Assembly: GCA_029203165.1 (NCBI GenBank)
Contig: CP119308.1
Coordinates: 1,116,001 to 1,180,000, forward strand
DNA from: Candidatus Microbacterium colombiense
Lineage (GTDB): Bacteria; Actinomycetota; Actinomycetes; Actinomycetales; Microbacteriaceae
Direction of reading: 5' to 3'
Length of the DNA stretch: 64,000 bases
The translations under genes were made by a program, and so were the position numbers. Shown piece after piece: positions 33,512 through 41,521 of the stretch. The notes beneath the pieces were generated by a model, which ran no database searches, was not told the origin of the DNA, and worked only from the letters and a program-made list of their open reading frames with translations. Within the stretch, counting starts at the first letter, position 1; each line of letters starts with the position of its first letter.

Positions 33512-34147
33512 ATGGACGACGGGAAACTGCGAGAGAACACCACGCTCGATCCGACGCTGGAACGCATCGGACCGCGCCTTCAGTCTTTACGCGCCCGCCG
33601 GGGCGCGACACTGGCGGAGGTGTCTGCCGCCACCGGGATATCGACGAGCACGCTCTCTCGCCTGGAGACCGGCCAGCGGCGCGCCAGCCTCGAGCTGCTT
33701 CTGCCGCTGGCGCGGGAGTACCGGGTGTCGCTCGATGCGCTCGTGGGGGCACCGGAGACGGGCGATCCGCGGGTTCGGTTGCGCCCTAGCCGTGTGAATG
33801 GTCGTACCGTCGTCGCTCTCACGCGGCAGCCCGGTGAGCGCCATGCTTGGAAGATCGTGGTGCCGCGCTCCTCGCAGCCGCCGCGGCTCACCTCCCACGA
33901 CGGCTCGTCGTGGATGTACGTGCTGAGTGGTCGCATCCGACTCATCGTCGGGGACCGTGACGTCGTGCTCGCCAGTGGTGAAGTCGCGGAATTCGACACG
34001 CGCACACCGCACTGGTTCGGCGCGACCGGCGACGAGGATGCCGAGATCCTCACGATCTTCGGCGCCACCGCCGGGCTCGGTCATCACCACGAGGAACTGG
34101 CGACCCGTCATCTCGCGGAGGCGCTCGGCGACGCGATGCTTGATTAA
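33512..34147 (+). CDS. XRE family regulator with C-terminal cupin
   Basis: A 211-residue transcription factor: lambda-repressor-like HTH at about 18-72 (LQSLRARRGATLAEVSAATG, then STSTLSRLETGQRRASLELLLPLA) and a C-terminal cupin (SSWMYVLSGRIRLIVGDRDVVLASGEVAEFDTRTPHWFGA) that probably binds a small ligand. XRE-cupin proteins often repress neighbouring metabolic or efflux genes. ATG with GGAG 8 nt upstream. Its likely target is the divergent MFS gene via the dyad at 33461-33484. Confidence 0.9.
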   Translation: MDDGKLRENTTLDPTLERIGPRLQSLRARRGATLAEVSAATGISTSTLSRLETGQRRASLELLLPLAREYRVSLDALVGAPETGDPRVRLRPSRVNGRTVVALTRQPGERHAWKIVVPRSSQPPRLTSHDGSSWMYVLSGRIRLIVGDRDVVLASGEVAEFDTRTPHWFGATGDEDAEILTIFGATAGLGHHHEELATRHLAEALGDAMLD

Positions 34148-34168
34148 GAGAGTCGACTCTCATAACCT
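34140..34168 (+). promoter_or_regulatory. promoter with embedded palindromic operator for the TetR-MFS pair
   Basis: -35 TTGATT (34140-34145), 17-bp spacer, -10 TAACCT (34163-34168), then 6 nt to the GTG start at 34175. The spacer holds the perfect 14-bp palindrome GAGAGTCGACTCTC (34148-34161), well placed for autorepression. Confidence 0.72.
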
Positions 34169-34174
34169 GGTGAG

Positions 34175-34882
34175 GTGACCCTAAGTTCGTCTCGTCCTCC
34201 CTCTCCTCGACGCCGGCCAGGACGCCCTCCCATCATCGACACGGACGCGATCGCCGCAGCCGTGATCGAGATCGGATTCCCCGACCTGACCTTCGCCGCC
34301 GTCGCAGAGCGTCTGGGCGTCGCCCAGGCCACGCTGTACCGGCACGCGAGCAACCGCGATGCGCTCGTGCGGCTCGGCCTGGATCGTGCGTTGCGCACCG
34401 CCGAATGGCCGGACCTCGACGGCGAATGGCGGCCGCTGCTCGAGCGCTGGGCCATCGCATCGTGGCGCGCCTGGGAACAGCATCCCGGAGCGGTTCTCGA
34501 GGTGGCGAGAGGCATCGTGCCCTGGTCGATCGTGACGATCTCCGATCGGGTCGGCGCTGCCCTCGTCGAACGCGGCTTCACGGCGCGTGCCGCCGTGCTC
34601 GCGGTCGATCTCGTCTTCGACCTCACCGCCGACAGCAGGCGCGGGGTCGAGACGTTGGACGCGCCCGTGTCGGAGGCGGCGGGAGGGATGCGCGAGCTGA
34701 TCGAGAAGCAGTGGCGGTCACCGTCGCCCGGCGGGGCCACGGCGCAGGTGCACGAGGAGATGCTCCGCGCGATCACCACCGCGCCGTTCGAGTGGTTCCA
34801 CGGCAAGCTCCGAGTCGTGCTGGCCGGTATCGCGCACGAACTCTCGGGTGAGCATCCCGAGCCGGAAGACATCACGACATGA
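34175..34882 (+). CDS. TetR family regulator
   Basis: A 235-residue TetR-type regulator with a Pro/Arg-rich N-terminal arm (RPPSPRRRPGRPP), an HTH at about 22-66 (TFAAVAERLGVAQATLYRHASNRDALV) and a C-terminal TetR_C-like ligand domain. GTG start inferred from the leaderless layout (TAACCT 6 nt upstream). It is followed by an MFS exporter gene on the same strand, 25 nt on, so the pair probably forms an autoregulated resistance operon. The inducer is unknown. Confidence 0.9.
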   Translation: MTLSSSRPPSPRRRPGRPPIIDTDAIAAAVIEIGFPDLTFAAVAERLGVAQATLYRHASNRDALVRLGLDRALRTAEWPDLDGEWRPLLERWAIASWRAWEQHPGAVLEVARGIVPWSIVTISDRVGAALVERGFTARAAVLAVDLVFDLTADSRRGVETLDAPVSEAAGGMRELIEKQWRSPSPGGATAQVHEEMLRAITTAPFEWFHGKLRVVLAGIAHELSGEHPEPEDITT

Positions 34883-34907
34883 GACACCGAATGACAGGAG
34901 AGCTCGC

Positions 34908-36158
34908 ATGACCGGGCCGGACACCGCATCCCTTCCGCTCGCCGACACGGCGCCCCGCTCGCAGGTGCCACTGCTGCTCGGGGCGGTGTTCCTCGCCTAC
35001 CTCGCCCAGATGACGCTGAACCCGATCATCGCGCCGCTGTCGCGCGAGGTCGGACTCGCGGAATGGCAGATCGGCGTCACGATCAGCGTCGCCGCGGTGA
35101 TGATCGTGCTGACCAGCCAGTTCTGGGGTCGACGCTCCCAGTCGTGGGGGCGCAAGCCGGTGCTGGTGTTCGCCTTCAGCCTCGCGGTCATCACCATGAC
35201 TTTGTTCGCCCTCACCGCCTACTGGGGGATGAACGGGCTCGTCGGCGGCACCGGCCTGTTCCTGCTCTTCGTGCTGCTGCGCGGAATCGGCTTCGGCGCG
35301 GCGCTCGCCGCGGTGCCGCCGACCGCGCAGGCGTACATCGCCGACGTGACGGTCGACGAGAAGGCGCGCGTGAAGGGCATGGCCGGGGTCGGAGCCGTGC
35401 AGGGGATCGCCATGATCGCGGGTTCCGTGGTCGGAGGCGTGCTCTCCGCGTTCGGTCTCATCACCCCGCTCATCGTGGTGCCCTTCCTGCTTCTCGCAGG
35501 GTTCGCGGTCGTGGCCTTCCGGTTGCGCCGCGAGACGCGCACCGAGCTGATCGCGCAGCCCGCCCGGGTGCGCCCGTTCGATCCGCGCGTGTGGCCGTTC
35601 CTCGTCGCCGGGTTCGGGATGTTCACGGCTCTCGGCTTCATCCAGGTCATCACCGGCTTCATCGTGCAGGACCGACTGGGCCTCGCCGCCGAGCAGACCG
35701 GCCTGGTCACCGGAGGCGCACTGCTCGCCGCCGGCGTCGGCATGGTCAGCGCTCAGGCCGTGATCGTTCCGCGCAGCGGCTGGACGCCGTCCACGCTGCT
35801 TCGCGTCGGCGGCCTGACGGCTCTGGTCGGTTTCACGCTGCTCATCGTCGATCTGGGCGCGGTGGCGCTGTTCGCGGCGATCCTGATCATCGGGCTCGGC
35901 TTGGGAACGGCGATGCCCGGCTACACGGCGGGGCCCACCCTGCTCGTGCGCCGCGAAGAACAGGGTGGTCTCGCCGGACTCATCGGGGCGACGACCGGGC
36001 TGACGTTCGTGGTGGCGCCGACGCTGGGCACCGCTCTCTACGGTGTCTGGCCCGCACTCCCGATCATCATCGGCGCCGTGATCATGGCCGCGGTCACCGT
36101 CTTCGTCTGGGCGCACCCGCGCTTCCGGAGGGTTCCCGCCGTGTCCTCGGAGGGATAG
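34908..36158 (+). CDS. MFS transporter
   Basis: A 416-residue MFS protein with 12 helices. Motif A is a variant, GRRSQSWGRKPVLV, between helices 2 and 3; VGAVQGIAMIAGSVVGGVLSAFG is the motif C region of drug antiporters. ATG with AGGAG upstream; the frame could be extended 20 codons but that part overlaps the TetR gene. Co-transcribed with the upstream TetR regulator; the substrate is unknown. It converges on menC with a 3-nt gap. Confidence 0.9.
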   Translation: MTGPDTASLPLADTAPRSQVPLLLGAVFLAYLAQMTLNPIIAPLSREVGLAEWQIGVTISVAAVMIVLTSQFWGRRSQSWGRKPVLVFAFSLAVITMTLFALTAYWGMNGLVGGTGLFLLFVLLRGIGFGAALAAVPPTAQAYIADVTVDEKARVKGMAGVGAVQGIAMIAGSVVGGVLSAFGLITPLIVVPFLLLAGFAVVAFRLRRETRTELIAQPARVRPFDPRVWPFLVAGFGMFTALGFIQVITGFIVQDRLGLAAEQTGLVTGGALLAAGVGMVSAQAVIVPRSGWTPSTLLRVGGLTALVGFTLLIVDLGAVALFAAILIIGLGLGTAMPGYTAGPTLLVRREEQGGLAGLIGATTGLTFVVAPTLGTALYGVWPALPIIIGAVIMAAVTVFVWAHPRFRRVPAVSSEG

Positions 36159-36161
36159 CGG

Positions 36162-37142
36162 TCAGTGCGAGGCGGCCAGCTCGTAGTGGCATCGTGCGAG
36201 CCGCGCTGTCCACCATTCGCGGCGCTCGTCGGATGCCGCGAGACGCGTGAGCGCGGAGGCATCGGGAGTCACGCGCCCGACCGGGATCGATCCGTCGACG
36301 GGTCGCAGATCGGCGACGTCGTCGAGGAACAGCGAGGCGGTGCCCAGGCCGCAGTCGAAATCGAGTCGGGGCAGTGCGGCGGCCAGCGCCGCGCCCTGCG
36401 ACAGGCCGATGGCGGTGTCGAGTGCACTCGAGACGACCGCGGGAAGGCCGGTGGCCGTCACGATCTGCAGCGCGTGGGTCACGCCGCCCAACGGCTGCGC
36501 CTTGATGACGAGCAGGTCGGCGGCGTGCGCGCGCGCGACGGCGAGGGGGTCCTCCGACTTGCGGACGCTCTCGTCGGCCGCGACGGGGATGCCGAGGTAC
36601 TTGATGCGTTGACGCAGTTCGACGAGTTCGTCCACCGTGGCGCACGGTTGTTCGACGTACTCCAGATCGAACTCGTTCAGTGCATGGATGGCCCGTTCGG
36701 CCTCATCGACGTTCCACATCCCGTTCGCGTCGATCCGGATGCGACCCTCCGGTCCCATGACCTCGCGCACGGCGCGGATGCGGGCGACGTCGTCGGCGAG
36801 TGACTGACCGGCCTCGGCGACCTTGACCTTCGCGGTGCGGCATCCGGCGAAGCGTGAGAGCAGGTCGGGCACGCGCGCGGCGTCGATCGCCGGGACCGTC
36901 GCATTCACGCTGATGCGGTCACGCAGCGGCTCGGGCTGCACACGCCAGGCGAAGTCGATGGCGGCGGCCAGCCAGGTCGCGGCCTCCGCGTCGTCGTACT
37001 CGGTGAACGGCGAGAACTCCGCCCACCCCTCCGGTCCTTCGAAGAGAAGGGCCTCGCGCGTCTCCACGCCGCGGAAGCGGCTGTGCATCGGGAGGGCGAC
37101 GACTCTTGCCGAGTCGAGCAGGTCTGCGAGCGGCGGAATCAT
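36162..37142 (-). CDS. menC: o-succinylbenzoate synthase
   Basis: Enolase-superfamily dehydratase that makes o-succinylbenzoate in menaquinone synthesis. Acid/base lysine motif TAKVKV (about 103-108), metal ligands RIDANGMWN (Asp), YVEQPC (Glu) and AADESVR (Asp), and the second catalytic Lys in LLVIKAQPLGG are all in place. I prefer ATG 37142 (326 residues) because CAGAAT on this strand is 7 nt upstream; ATG 37151 adds three residues. It is separated from menB and menE by a PadR-HAAS pair on the other strand. Confidence 0.95.
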   Translation of the reverse strand: MIPPLADLLDSARVVALPMHSRFRGVETREALLFEGPEGWAEFSPFTEYDDAEAATWLAAAIDFAWRVQPEPLRDRISVNATVPAIDAARVPDLLSRFAGCRTAKVKVAEAGQSLADDVARIRAVREVMGPEGRIRIDANGMWNVDEAERAIHALNEFDLEYVEQPCATVDELVELRQRIKYLGIPVAADESVRKSEDPLAVARAHAADLLVIKAQPLGGVTHALQIVTATGLPAVVSSALDTAIGLSQGAALAAALPRLDFDCGLGTASLFLDDVADLRPVDGSIPVGRVTPDASALTRLAASDERREWWTARLARCHYELAASH

Positions 37143-37166
37143 GGTGCCCATTCTGCTCTAGTGCCG

Positions 37167-37213
37167 ACTATATGACCGTGCCATTGACTATAGTGTGTGA
37201 CGCACAGTAATGT
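37167..37213 (+). promoter_or_regulatory. promoter of the PadR-HAAS unit with PadR-like inverted repeat
   Basis: -35 TTGACT (37184-37189), 18-bp spacer, -10 TAATGT (37208-37213), then 7 nt to the ATG at 37221. ACTATA (37167-37172) and TATAGT (37189-37194) form an inverted pair across the -35 region, at a spacing that could suit a PadR dimer. Confidence 0.6.
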
Positions 37214-37220
37214 GATGCGC

Positions 37221-37553
37221 ATGAACGAGATCCTCGACACGCATCTGCAGGAGCTGCGGCGTGGCACCGTCGTGCTCGCGTGCCTGCAGCTGCTGCGCAC
37301 GCCCGGATACGGCTACGGGCTGCTCGAAGAACTCGCCGCCCGCGGCTTCGCGACCGATGCGAACACGTTGTACCCGCTGCTGCGTCGACTCGAGAAGCAG
37401 GAGTACCTCACCAGCGAGTGGAACACCGACGAGGCGCGGCCCCGCAAGTTCTACCGCACCTCGGATGCCGGCATCCGCCTCGCCGACACCCTCACCGACG
37501 AATGGCGATCGCTCACCGCGGCGATCACCGGCCTCACCGCAGAGGAGAACTGA
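37221..37553 (+). CDS. PadR family transcriptional regulator
   Basis: A 110-residue winged-helix regulator (PadR-s1 type): ELRRGTVVLACLQLL, then GYGYGLLEELAARGFATDANTLYPLLRRLEKQEYLTSEW and the wing RPRKFYRTSDAG. Start at 37221 follows from TAATGT 7 nt upstream; two in-frame starts further up are possible. It is followed 1 nt later by a HAAS-domain membrane protein, the usual partner of such PadR genes, and probably represses its own operon. Confidence 0.9.
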   Translation: MNEILDTHLQELRRGTVVLACLQLLRTPGYGYGLLEELAARGFATDANTLYPLLRRLEKQEYLTSEWNTDEARPRKFYRTSDAGIRLADTLTDEWRSLTAAITGLTAEEN

Positions 37554-37554
37554 C

Positions 37555-38523
37555 ATGAACGCCACACTCACCGAGCGCTATGTCGCCGCGACCATCCGGA
37601 GCCTCCGTCCCGACGCACAGACCGATGTGCGCGCCGAGCTCGAAGCCTCCATCACGGATGCGATCGATGCGCGGCTCGACCAGGGGGAGGACCGCGAATC
37701 GGCCGAGCGGGCCGTGCTCACCGGTCTGGGTGACCCCGGGCTGCTCGCCGCCGGCTACGCGGAACGGCCGTTGCACCTCATCGGACCGCGCTTCTACCTG
37801 ACATGGTGGAGGCTGCTCCGACTGCTGCTGATCATCGTGCCGATCTGCGCGATGGGCGGTGTCGCTCTCGGGCAACTCCTCGACGACGCCCCGGTGAGCG
37901 GCGTGATCGGTTCGGCCGTCGTGGCCGGGCTCGGCGCCGTCGTCCACGTGTCCTTCTGGGTGACGCTCGTCTTCGTCATCCTCGAACGCTCCGGCAGCAC
38001 CACGGGTCTGCCGGAGTGGGATGTCGACCAGCTCCCCGACACGACCGACGACGGCGTCGGCCGCAGTGACGTCATCGCCTCGCTCGTCATGCTCGTGCTC
38101 GGCGTCGGGGCGGTGCTCTGGGACGCATCGCGCGGATTCTTCCCCACCGGAGGCGACCCGATCCCGATCCTCCACCCGGGACTGTGGCCGTGGGGGATCA
38201 GTCTCTTCTTCGCCCTGATCGTGGCGGAGTCGCTGCTGGCCGTCGCCGTATACGCTCGCGGGCGCTGGACCACGACGCTCGCCGTGATCAACACGGTGCT
38301 TGCGATCGCGTTCGCCGTCTGGTCGCTCACACTCCTCGTGCGCGGCGAGCTGGTCAACCCGGAATTCCTGGAGTTCGTCTTCTCGGACAACGGTGTGGAT
38401 GCCGACACCCTGCGCACTCTCACCGTGATCACCGGCACCTGCCTCGTCGCCTTCCCGCTGTGGGACATCGTCGACGGGTGGATCAAGACGATCAGGGCGA
38501 GCCGCGGGTGGGTGCAGGAATAG
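37555..38523 (+). CDS. HAAS-domain membrane protein (PadR partner)
   Basis: A 322-residue protein: N-terminal HAAS/permease-prefix helical domain (TERYVAATIRSLRPDAQTDVRAELEASITDAIDARLDQGEDRESAERAVLTGLGDPGLLAAGY, 6-68) followed by six or so membrane helices. HAAS proteins next to PadR regulators are thought to sense or modify membrane state; no enzyme motif is visible. ATG with GAGGAG 5 nt upstream. Its TAG stop is also the start of the TAGGGT box in front of menB. Confidence 0.85.
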   Translation: MNATLTERYVAATIRSLRPDAQTDVRAELEASITDAIDARLDQGEDRESAERAVLTGLGDPGLLAAGYAERPLHLIGPRFYLTWWRLLRLLLIIVPICAMGGVALGQLLDDAPVSGVIGSAVVAGLGAVVHVSFWVTLVFVILERSGSTTGLPEWDVDQLPDTTDDGVGRSDVIASLVMLVLGVGAVLWDASRGFFPTGGDPIPILHPGLWPWGISLFFALIVAESLLAVAVYARGRWTTTLAVINTVLAIAFAVWSLTLLVRGELVNPEFLEFVFSDNGVDADTLRTLTVITGTCLVAFPLWDIVDGWIKTIRASRGWVQE

Positions 38524-38533
38524 GGTGGATGAC

Positions 38534-39445
38534 GTGACCACCGCATTCGTCTCCGACCTGTTCGACCCGGCCGAATGGGTGCTCGCGCCCGGGGCCGAGG
38601 ACTACACCGACATCACGGCGCACGTCTCGCACGACGGCGGGGTCGCGCGCATCGCGTTCCACCGGCCGGAGGTGCGCAACGCGTTCCGCCCGCACACGGT
38701 CGACGAGTTGTACCGGGCGCTCGACACGGCCCGACAGGACCCGCGGATCGGCGCCGTGCTGCTCACCGGCAACGGTCCGAGCGCGAAGGATGGCGGCTGG
38801 GCGTTCTGCTCCGGTGGGGATCAGCGCATCCGCGGACGCGACGGCTACAAGTACTCGGATTCAGAGACCACCGTGCACGACTCCGCCCGCGGCGGACGCC
38901 TGCACATCCTCGAGGTGCAGCGCCTCATCCGTTTCATGCCGAAGGTCGTCATCGCGGTCGTGCCCGGGTGGGCGGCGGGCGGAGGGCACTCGCTCCACGT
39001 GGTGTGCGACCTCACGATCGCGAGCGCCGAGCACGGACGTTTCAAGCAGACGGATGCCGACGTCGGCAGCTTCGACGCCGGATACGGTTCCGCCTACATG
39101 GCACGTCAGACCGGGCAGAAGATCGCCCGAGAGGTGTTCTTCCTCGCCGAGGAGTATTCCGCGCAGCGCGCGTACGAGATGGGTGCGGTGAATCGCGTCG
39201 TTCCGCACGCGGAGCTCGAGCGCGAGGCGCTGAAGATGGCCCGGACGGTGCTCACCAAGTCGCCGACGGCGATCCGCATGCTCAAGTTCGCCTTCAACGC
39301 GGTCGACGACGGCCTGGTCGGCCAGCAGGTCTTCGCGGGTGAGGCGACTCGCCTCGCCTACGGCACCGACGAAGCCGTCGAGGGCCGCGACTCGTTCCTC
39401 GAGAAGCGCGACGCCGACTGGTCGTCCTTCCCCTGGCACTACTGA
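38534..39445 (+). CDS. menB: 1,4-dihydroxy-2-naphthoyl-CoA synthase
   Basis: Crotonase-fold enzyme that closes the second ring of the naphthoquinone in menaquinone synthesis; 303 residues from GTG 38534. HRPEVRNAFRPHTVDEL, the oxyanion-hole segment WAFCSGGDQRIRG, AVVPGWAAGGGHSLHVVCDLTIAS, and the MenB-specific QTDADVGSFDAGYGSAYMAR are diagnostic. The GTG at 38534 is 7 nt after TAGGGT (38521-38526); GTG 38525 would add three residues. menE follows after 9 nt. Confidence 0.97.
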   Translation: MTTAFVSDLFDPAEWVLAPGAEDYTDITAHVSHDGGVARIAFHRPEVRNAFRPHTVDELYRALDTARQDPRIGAVLLTGNGPSAKDGGWAFCSGGDQRIRGRDGYKYSDSETTVHDSARGGRLHILEVQRLIRFMPKVVIAVVPGWAAGGGHSLHVVCDLTIASAEHGRFKQTDADVGSFDAGYGSAYMARQTGQKIAREVFFLAEEYSAQRAYEMGAVNRVVPHAELEREALKMARTVLTKSPTAIRMLKFAFNAVDDGLVGQQVFAGEATRLAYGTDEAVEGRDSFLEKRDADWSSFPWHY

Positions 39446-39454
39446 GGCCCGATC

Positions 39455-40612
39455 ATGATCGCCCTGATCCCGACGGATGCCGAAGACCCGGCCCAGCTGC
39501 GGGACGACCTGGCGCGCGCGCTCGACGGCGGGCCGGCACTCGGGTTCGGCATGCTCGACGAGGCCCCGGCGCGTGTGGCTGACGGCACGGCCGCGGTGAT
39601 CGCGACCTCCGGGTCGAGCGGCATCCCCAAACGCGTGGTGCTCAGCGGTGAGGCGCTGCGCGCGAGCGCGGAGGCCACGGCCCAGCGCATCGGCCACGGC
39701 CGCTGGCTTCTCGCTCTGCCGGCGGGGTACGTGGCCGGGCTGCAGGTGCTGGTGCGTTCGCACCTCGCCGGGACCGATCCGGTCGTGCTGCCCGGGCGCT
39801 TCTCCCCGGTGGGCTTCGCCGAGTCGACGCTCTCCATGCTGCGTCCGGCGAAGGGGGCGCCCGGTATCCCCGAGCTCTACACCTCGCTCGTCCCCGCCCA
39901 GGTGTCGACGCTGCTCGACGCGGCCGGTGACACAGCGGTCCGTGCCGCACTCCAGGCGTATCGGGCGATCCTGGTGGGTGGTCAGGCCCTCCCGCAGCCC
40001 TTGCGGGATCGGGCGGCCGACCTCGGCGTGCGACTCGTGCGCACCTACGGGTCGACGGAGACGAGCGGCGGTTGCGTGTACGACGGCGTGCCGCTCGACA
40101 CCGTCGCGGTGCGTGTCGTCGAGGGGGAGCTGCGCCTCGCCGGCCCCATGCTGGCCGACGGCTACCTCGACGACGGGGCGCTGACCGCCCGCGCCTTCGT
40201 CCGGGACGAGCACGGCATCCGCTGGTACCGAACCGGCGACCTCGGACTCGTGGAGGACGGCTCCGTGCGCGTGCACGGACGGGCCGACAACGTCATCGTC
40301 TCCGGGGGCATCAACGTCTCGCTCGATCGCGTCGAACGCGTCGTGCGGCAGGTGCCCGGTCTGCATCAGGCCGTCGTCATCGGCGTCGATGACGCGCGGT
40401 GGGGGGAGGCTTCGGTGATCGTCGCCGCGCGCGGGGAGGCCCTGCGCCGCAGCGAGGGCGAGCAACTGGCGCAGGCGCGCGACGCCGTCGCCGAAGAGGT
40501 CGGAAAGCACGCGCGGCCGGACCGGCTCATCCTGGTCGACGAACTCGCCCTGCTGGCATCCGGCAAGCCCGACCGCGAGGCGATCCGTCGCGCGGTGGCC
40601 GCGCTGCACTGA
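39455..40612 (+). CDS. menE: o-succinylbenzoate-CoA ligase
   Basis: ANL-superfamily ligase of 385 residues that activates o-succinylbenzoate for MenB. The AMP-binding P-loop ATSGSSGIPKRVVLSG (about 50-65), the A5-type motif RTYGSTETSGG, the A7/A8 hinge region WYRTGDLGLVEDG and VSGGINVSLDRVE, and a C-terminal lysine in ASGKPDREAI are present. It is shorter than typical MenE at the N-terminus, as is common in actinobacteria. Placed directly after menB, which supports the assignment over a general acyl-CoA ligase. Confidence 0.92.
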   Translation: MIALIPTDAEDPAQLRDDLARALDGGPALGFGMLDEAPARVADGTAAVIATSGSSGIPKRVVLSGEALRASAEATAQRIGHGRWLLALPAGYVAGLQVLVRSHLAGTDPVVLPGRFSPVGFAESTLSMLRPAKGAPGIPELYTSLVPAQVSTLLDAAGDTAVRAALQAYRAILVGGQALPQPLRDRAADLGVRLVRTYGSTETSGGCVYDGVPLDTVAVRVVEGELRLAGPMLADGYLDDGALTARAFVRDEHGIRWYRTGDLGLVEDGSVRVHGRADNVIVSGGINVSLDRVERVVRQVPGLHQAVVIGVDDARWGEASVIVAARGEALRRSEGEQLAQARDAVAEEVGKHARPDRLILVDELALLASGKPDREAIRRAVAALH

Positions 40613-40663
40613 CGTCGATCGCGGGTGGTTCGGAGGCGCATCGACCACCTGCCAGACTGAGGC

Positions 40664-41455
40664 ATGGCCACGTACACGCACGGACATCACGAGTCCGTCC
40701 TCCGCTCGCACAGCATCCGTGACATCTCGAACTCCGCGGAATACCTCCGGCCGCACCTCCAGGCCACCACCCGACTCCTCGATGTCGGCGCCGGGCCTGG
40801 GTCCATCACGGTCGACTTCGCAGGGGTCGTCGGCCGAGTCACCGCGACCGAGATCGACGAGGCCGCGCTCGCCTTGTCGCGGGGGCTCGCAGCGGAGCGC
40901 GGCATCTCGAACATCGACTTCTCGATCGAGGACGTCCATGCCCTGAGCTTCGCCGACGACAGCTTCGACATCGTGCACACGCACCAGGTGCTGCAGCACG
41001 TCGGCGATCCCGTGCAGGCGCTGCGCGAGATGCGGCGCGTCACGGTTCCGGGTGGCATCGTGGCTGCCCGAGACGCCGACTACGCGGGTTTCCACTGGTT
41101 CCCGATCCTGCCCGAACTCGATCGCTGGCTCGCGCTCTACCGCGACGCCGCGCGCGCCAACGGCGGCGAACCTGATGCCGGACGCCGCCTGCTCTCGTGG
41201 GCGCGGGCCGCCGGCTTCGACGACATCACCGCGACGGCCTCGACCTGGTGCTACGCGAACCCGGAGGAGCGCGCGTGGTGGGGCGGCATGTGGGCGGATC
41301 GCATCCTCGAATCCGCGCTCGCGCGTCAGTTGACCGACACGGGCATGGCGACGCCGGGTGAGCTGCGCGAGATCAGTGACGCGTGGAAGCGCTGGGCCGA
41401 CGACGGCGACGGCTGGTACCTGGTGCCGCACGGCGAGATCCTCTGCCGCGCCTGA
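40664..41455 (+). CDS. class I SAM-dependent methyltransferase
   Basis: A 263-residue methyltransferase with motif I LLDVGAGPGSITVDFA (about 38-53), motif II ATEIDEAALALS and the Methyltransf_11 core FADDSFDIVHTHQVLQHVGDP. The C-terminal half is a cap domain rich in Trp (WWGGMWADRIL) that may bind a substrate. Its position after menE suggests a quinone methylation role, but it does not carry the usual MenG/UbiE signature, so it may act on another compound. CAGACT lies 5 nt before the ATG. Confidence 0.88.
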   Translation: MATYTHGHHESVLRSHSIRDISNSAEYLRPHLQATTRLLDVGAGPGSITVDFAGVVGRVTATEIDEAALALSRGLAAERGISNIDFSIEDVHALSFADDSFDIVHTHQVLQHVGDPVQALREMRRVTVPGGIVAARDADYAGFHWFPILPELDRWLALYRDAARANGGEPDAGRRLLSWARAAGFDDITATASTWCYANPEERAWWGGMWADRILESALARQLTDTGMATPGELREISDAWKRWADDGDGWYLVPHGEILCRA

Positions 41456-41460
41456 CAGCA

Positions 41461-41515
41461 CCGCAGGCGGATACATCCGCAGGCTGACGTGCCGGGCGGT
41501 GCGCTCGCGTAGCGT
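41461..41515 (+). promoter_or_regulatory. promoter region of the two-component system with repeated boxes
   Basis: CCGCAGGC occurs at 41461-41468 and 41477-41484 (16-bp period); between and across them lies the perfect palindrome GCGGATACATCCGC (41467-41480). TAGCGT (41510-41515) sits 6 nt before the GTG start of the kinase gene. The repeats are candidate binding sites for the cognate response regulator. Confidence 0.5.
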
Positions 41516-41521
41516 GAGGGG

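Noticed and set aside
31200..33752. 850-codon minus-strand frame across the MMPL start, the TetR gene and the MFS gene
   Set aside because: It is Arg/Pro-rich nonsense that crosses a divergent promoter region and real genes.
37462..37477. 16-bp palindrome CGGATGCCGGCATCCG as a terminator
   Set aside because: It lies inside the padR coding sequence, encodes conserved-looking residues, and has no loop or U tract; listed only under the GGATGCC motif.
38861..41476. 871-codon open frame on the minus strand across menB, menE and the methyltransferase gene
   Set aside because: Antisense shadow covering three well supported genes; its composition (RHG/VEH runs) is typical of reversed GC-rich codons.
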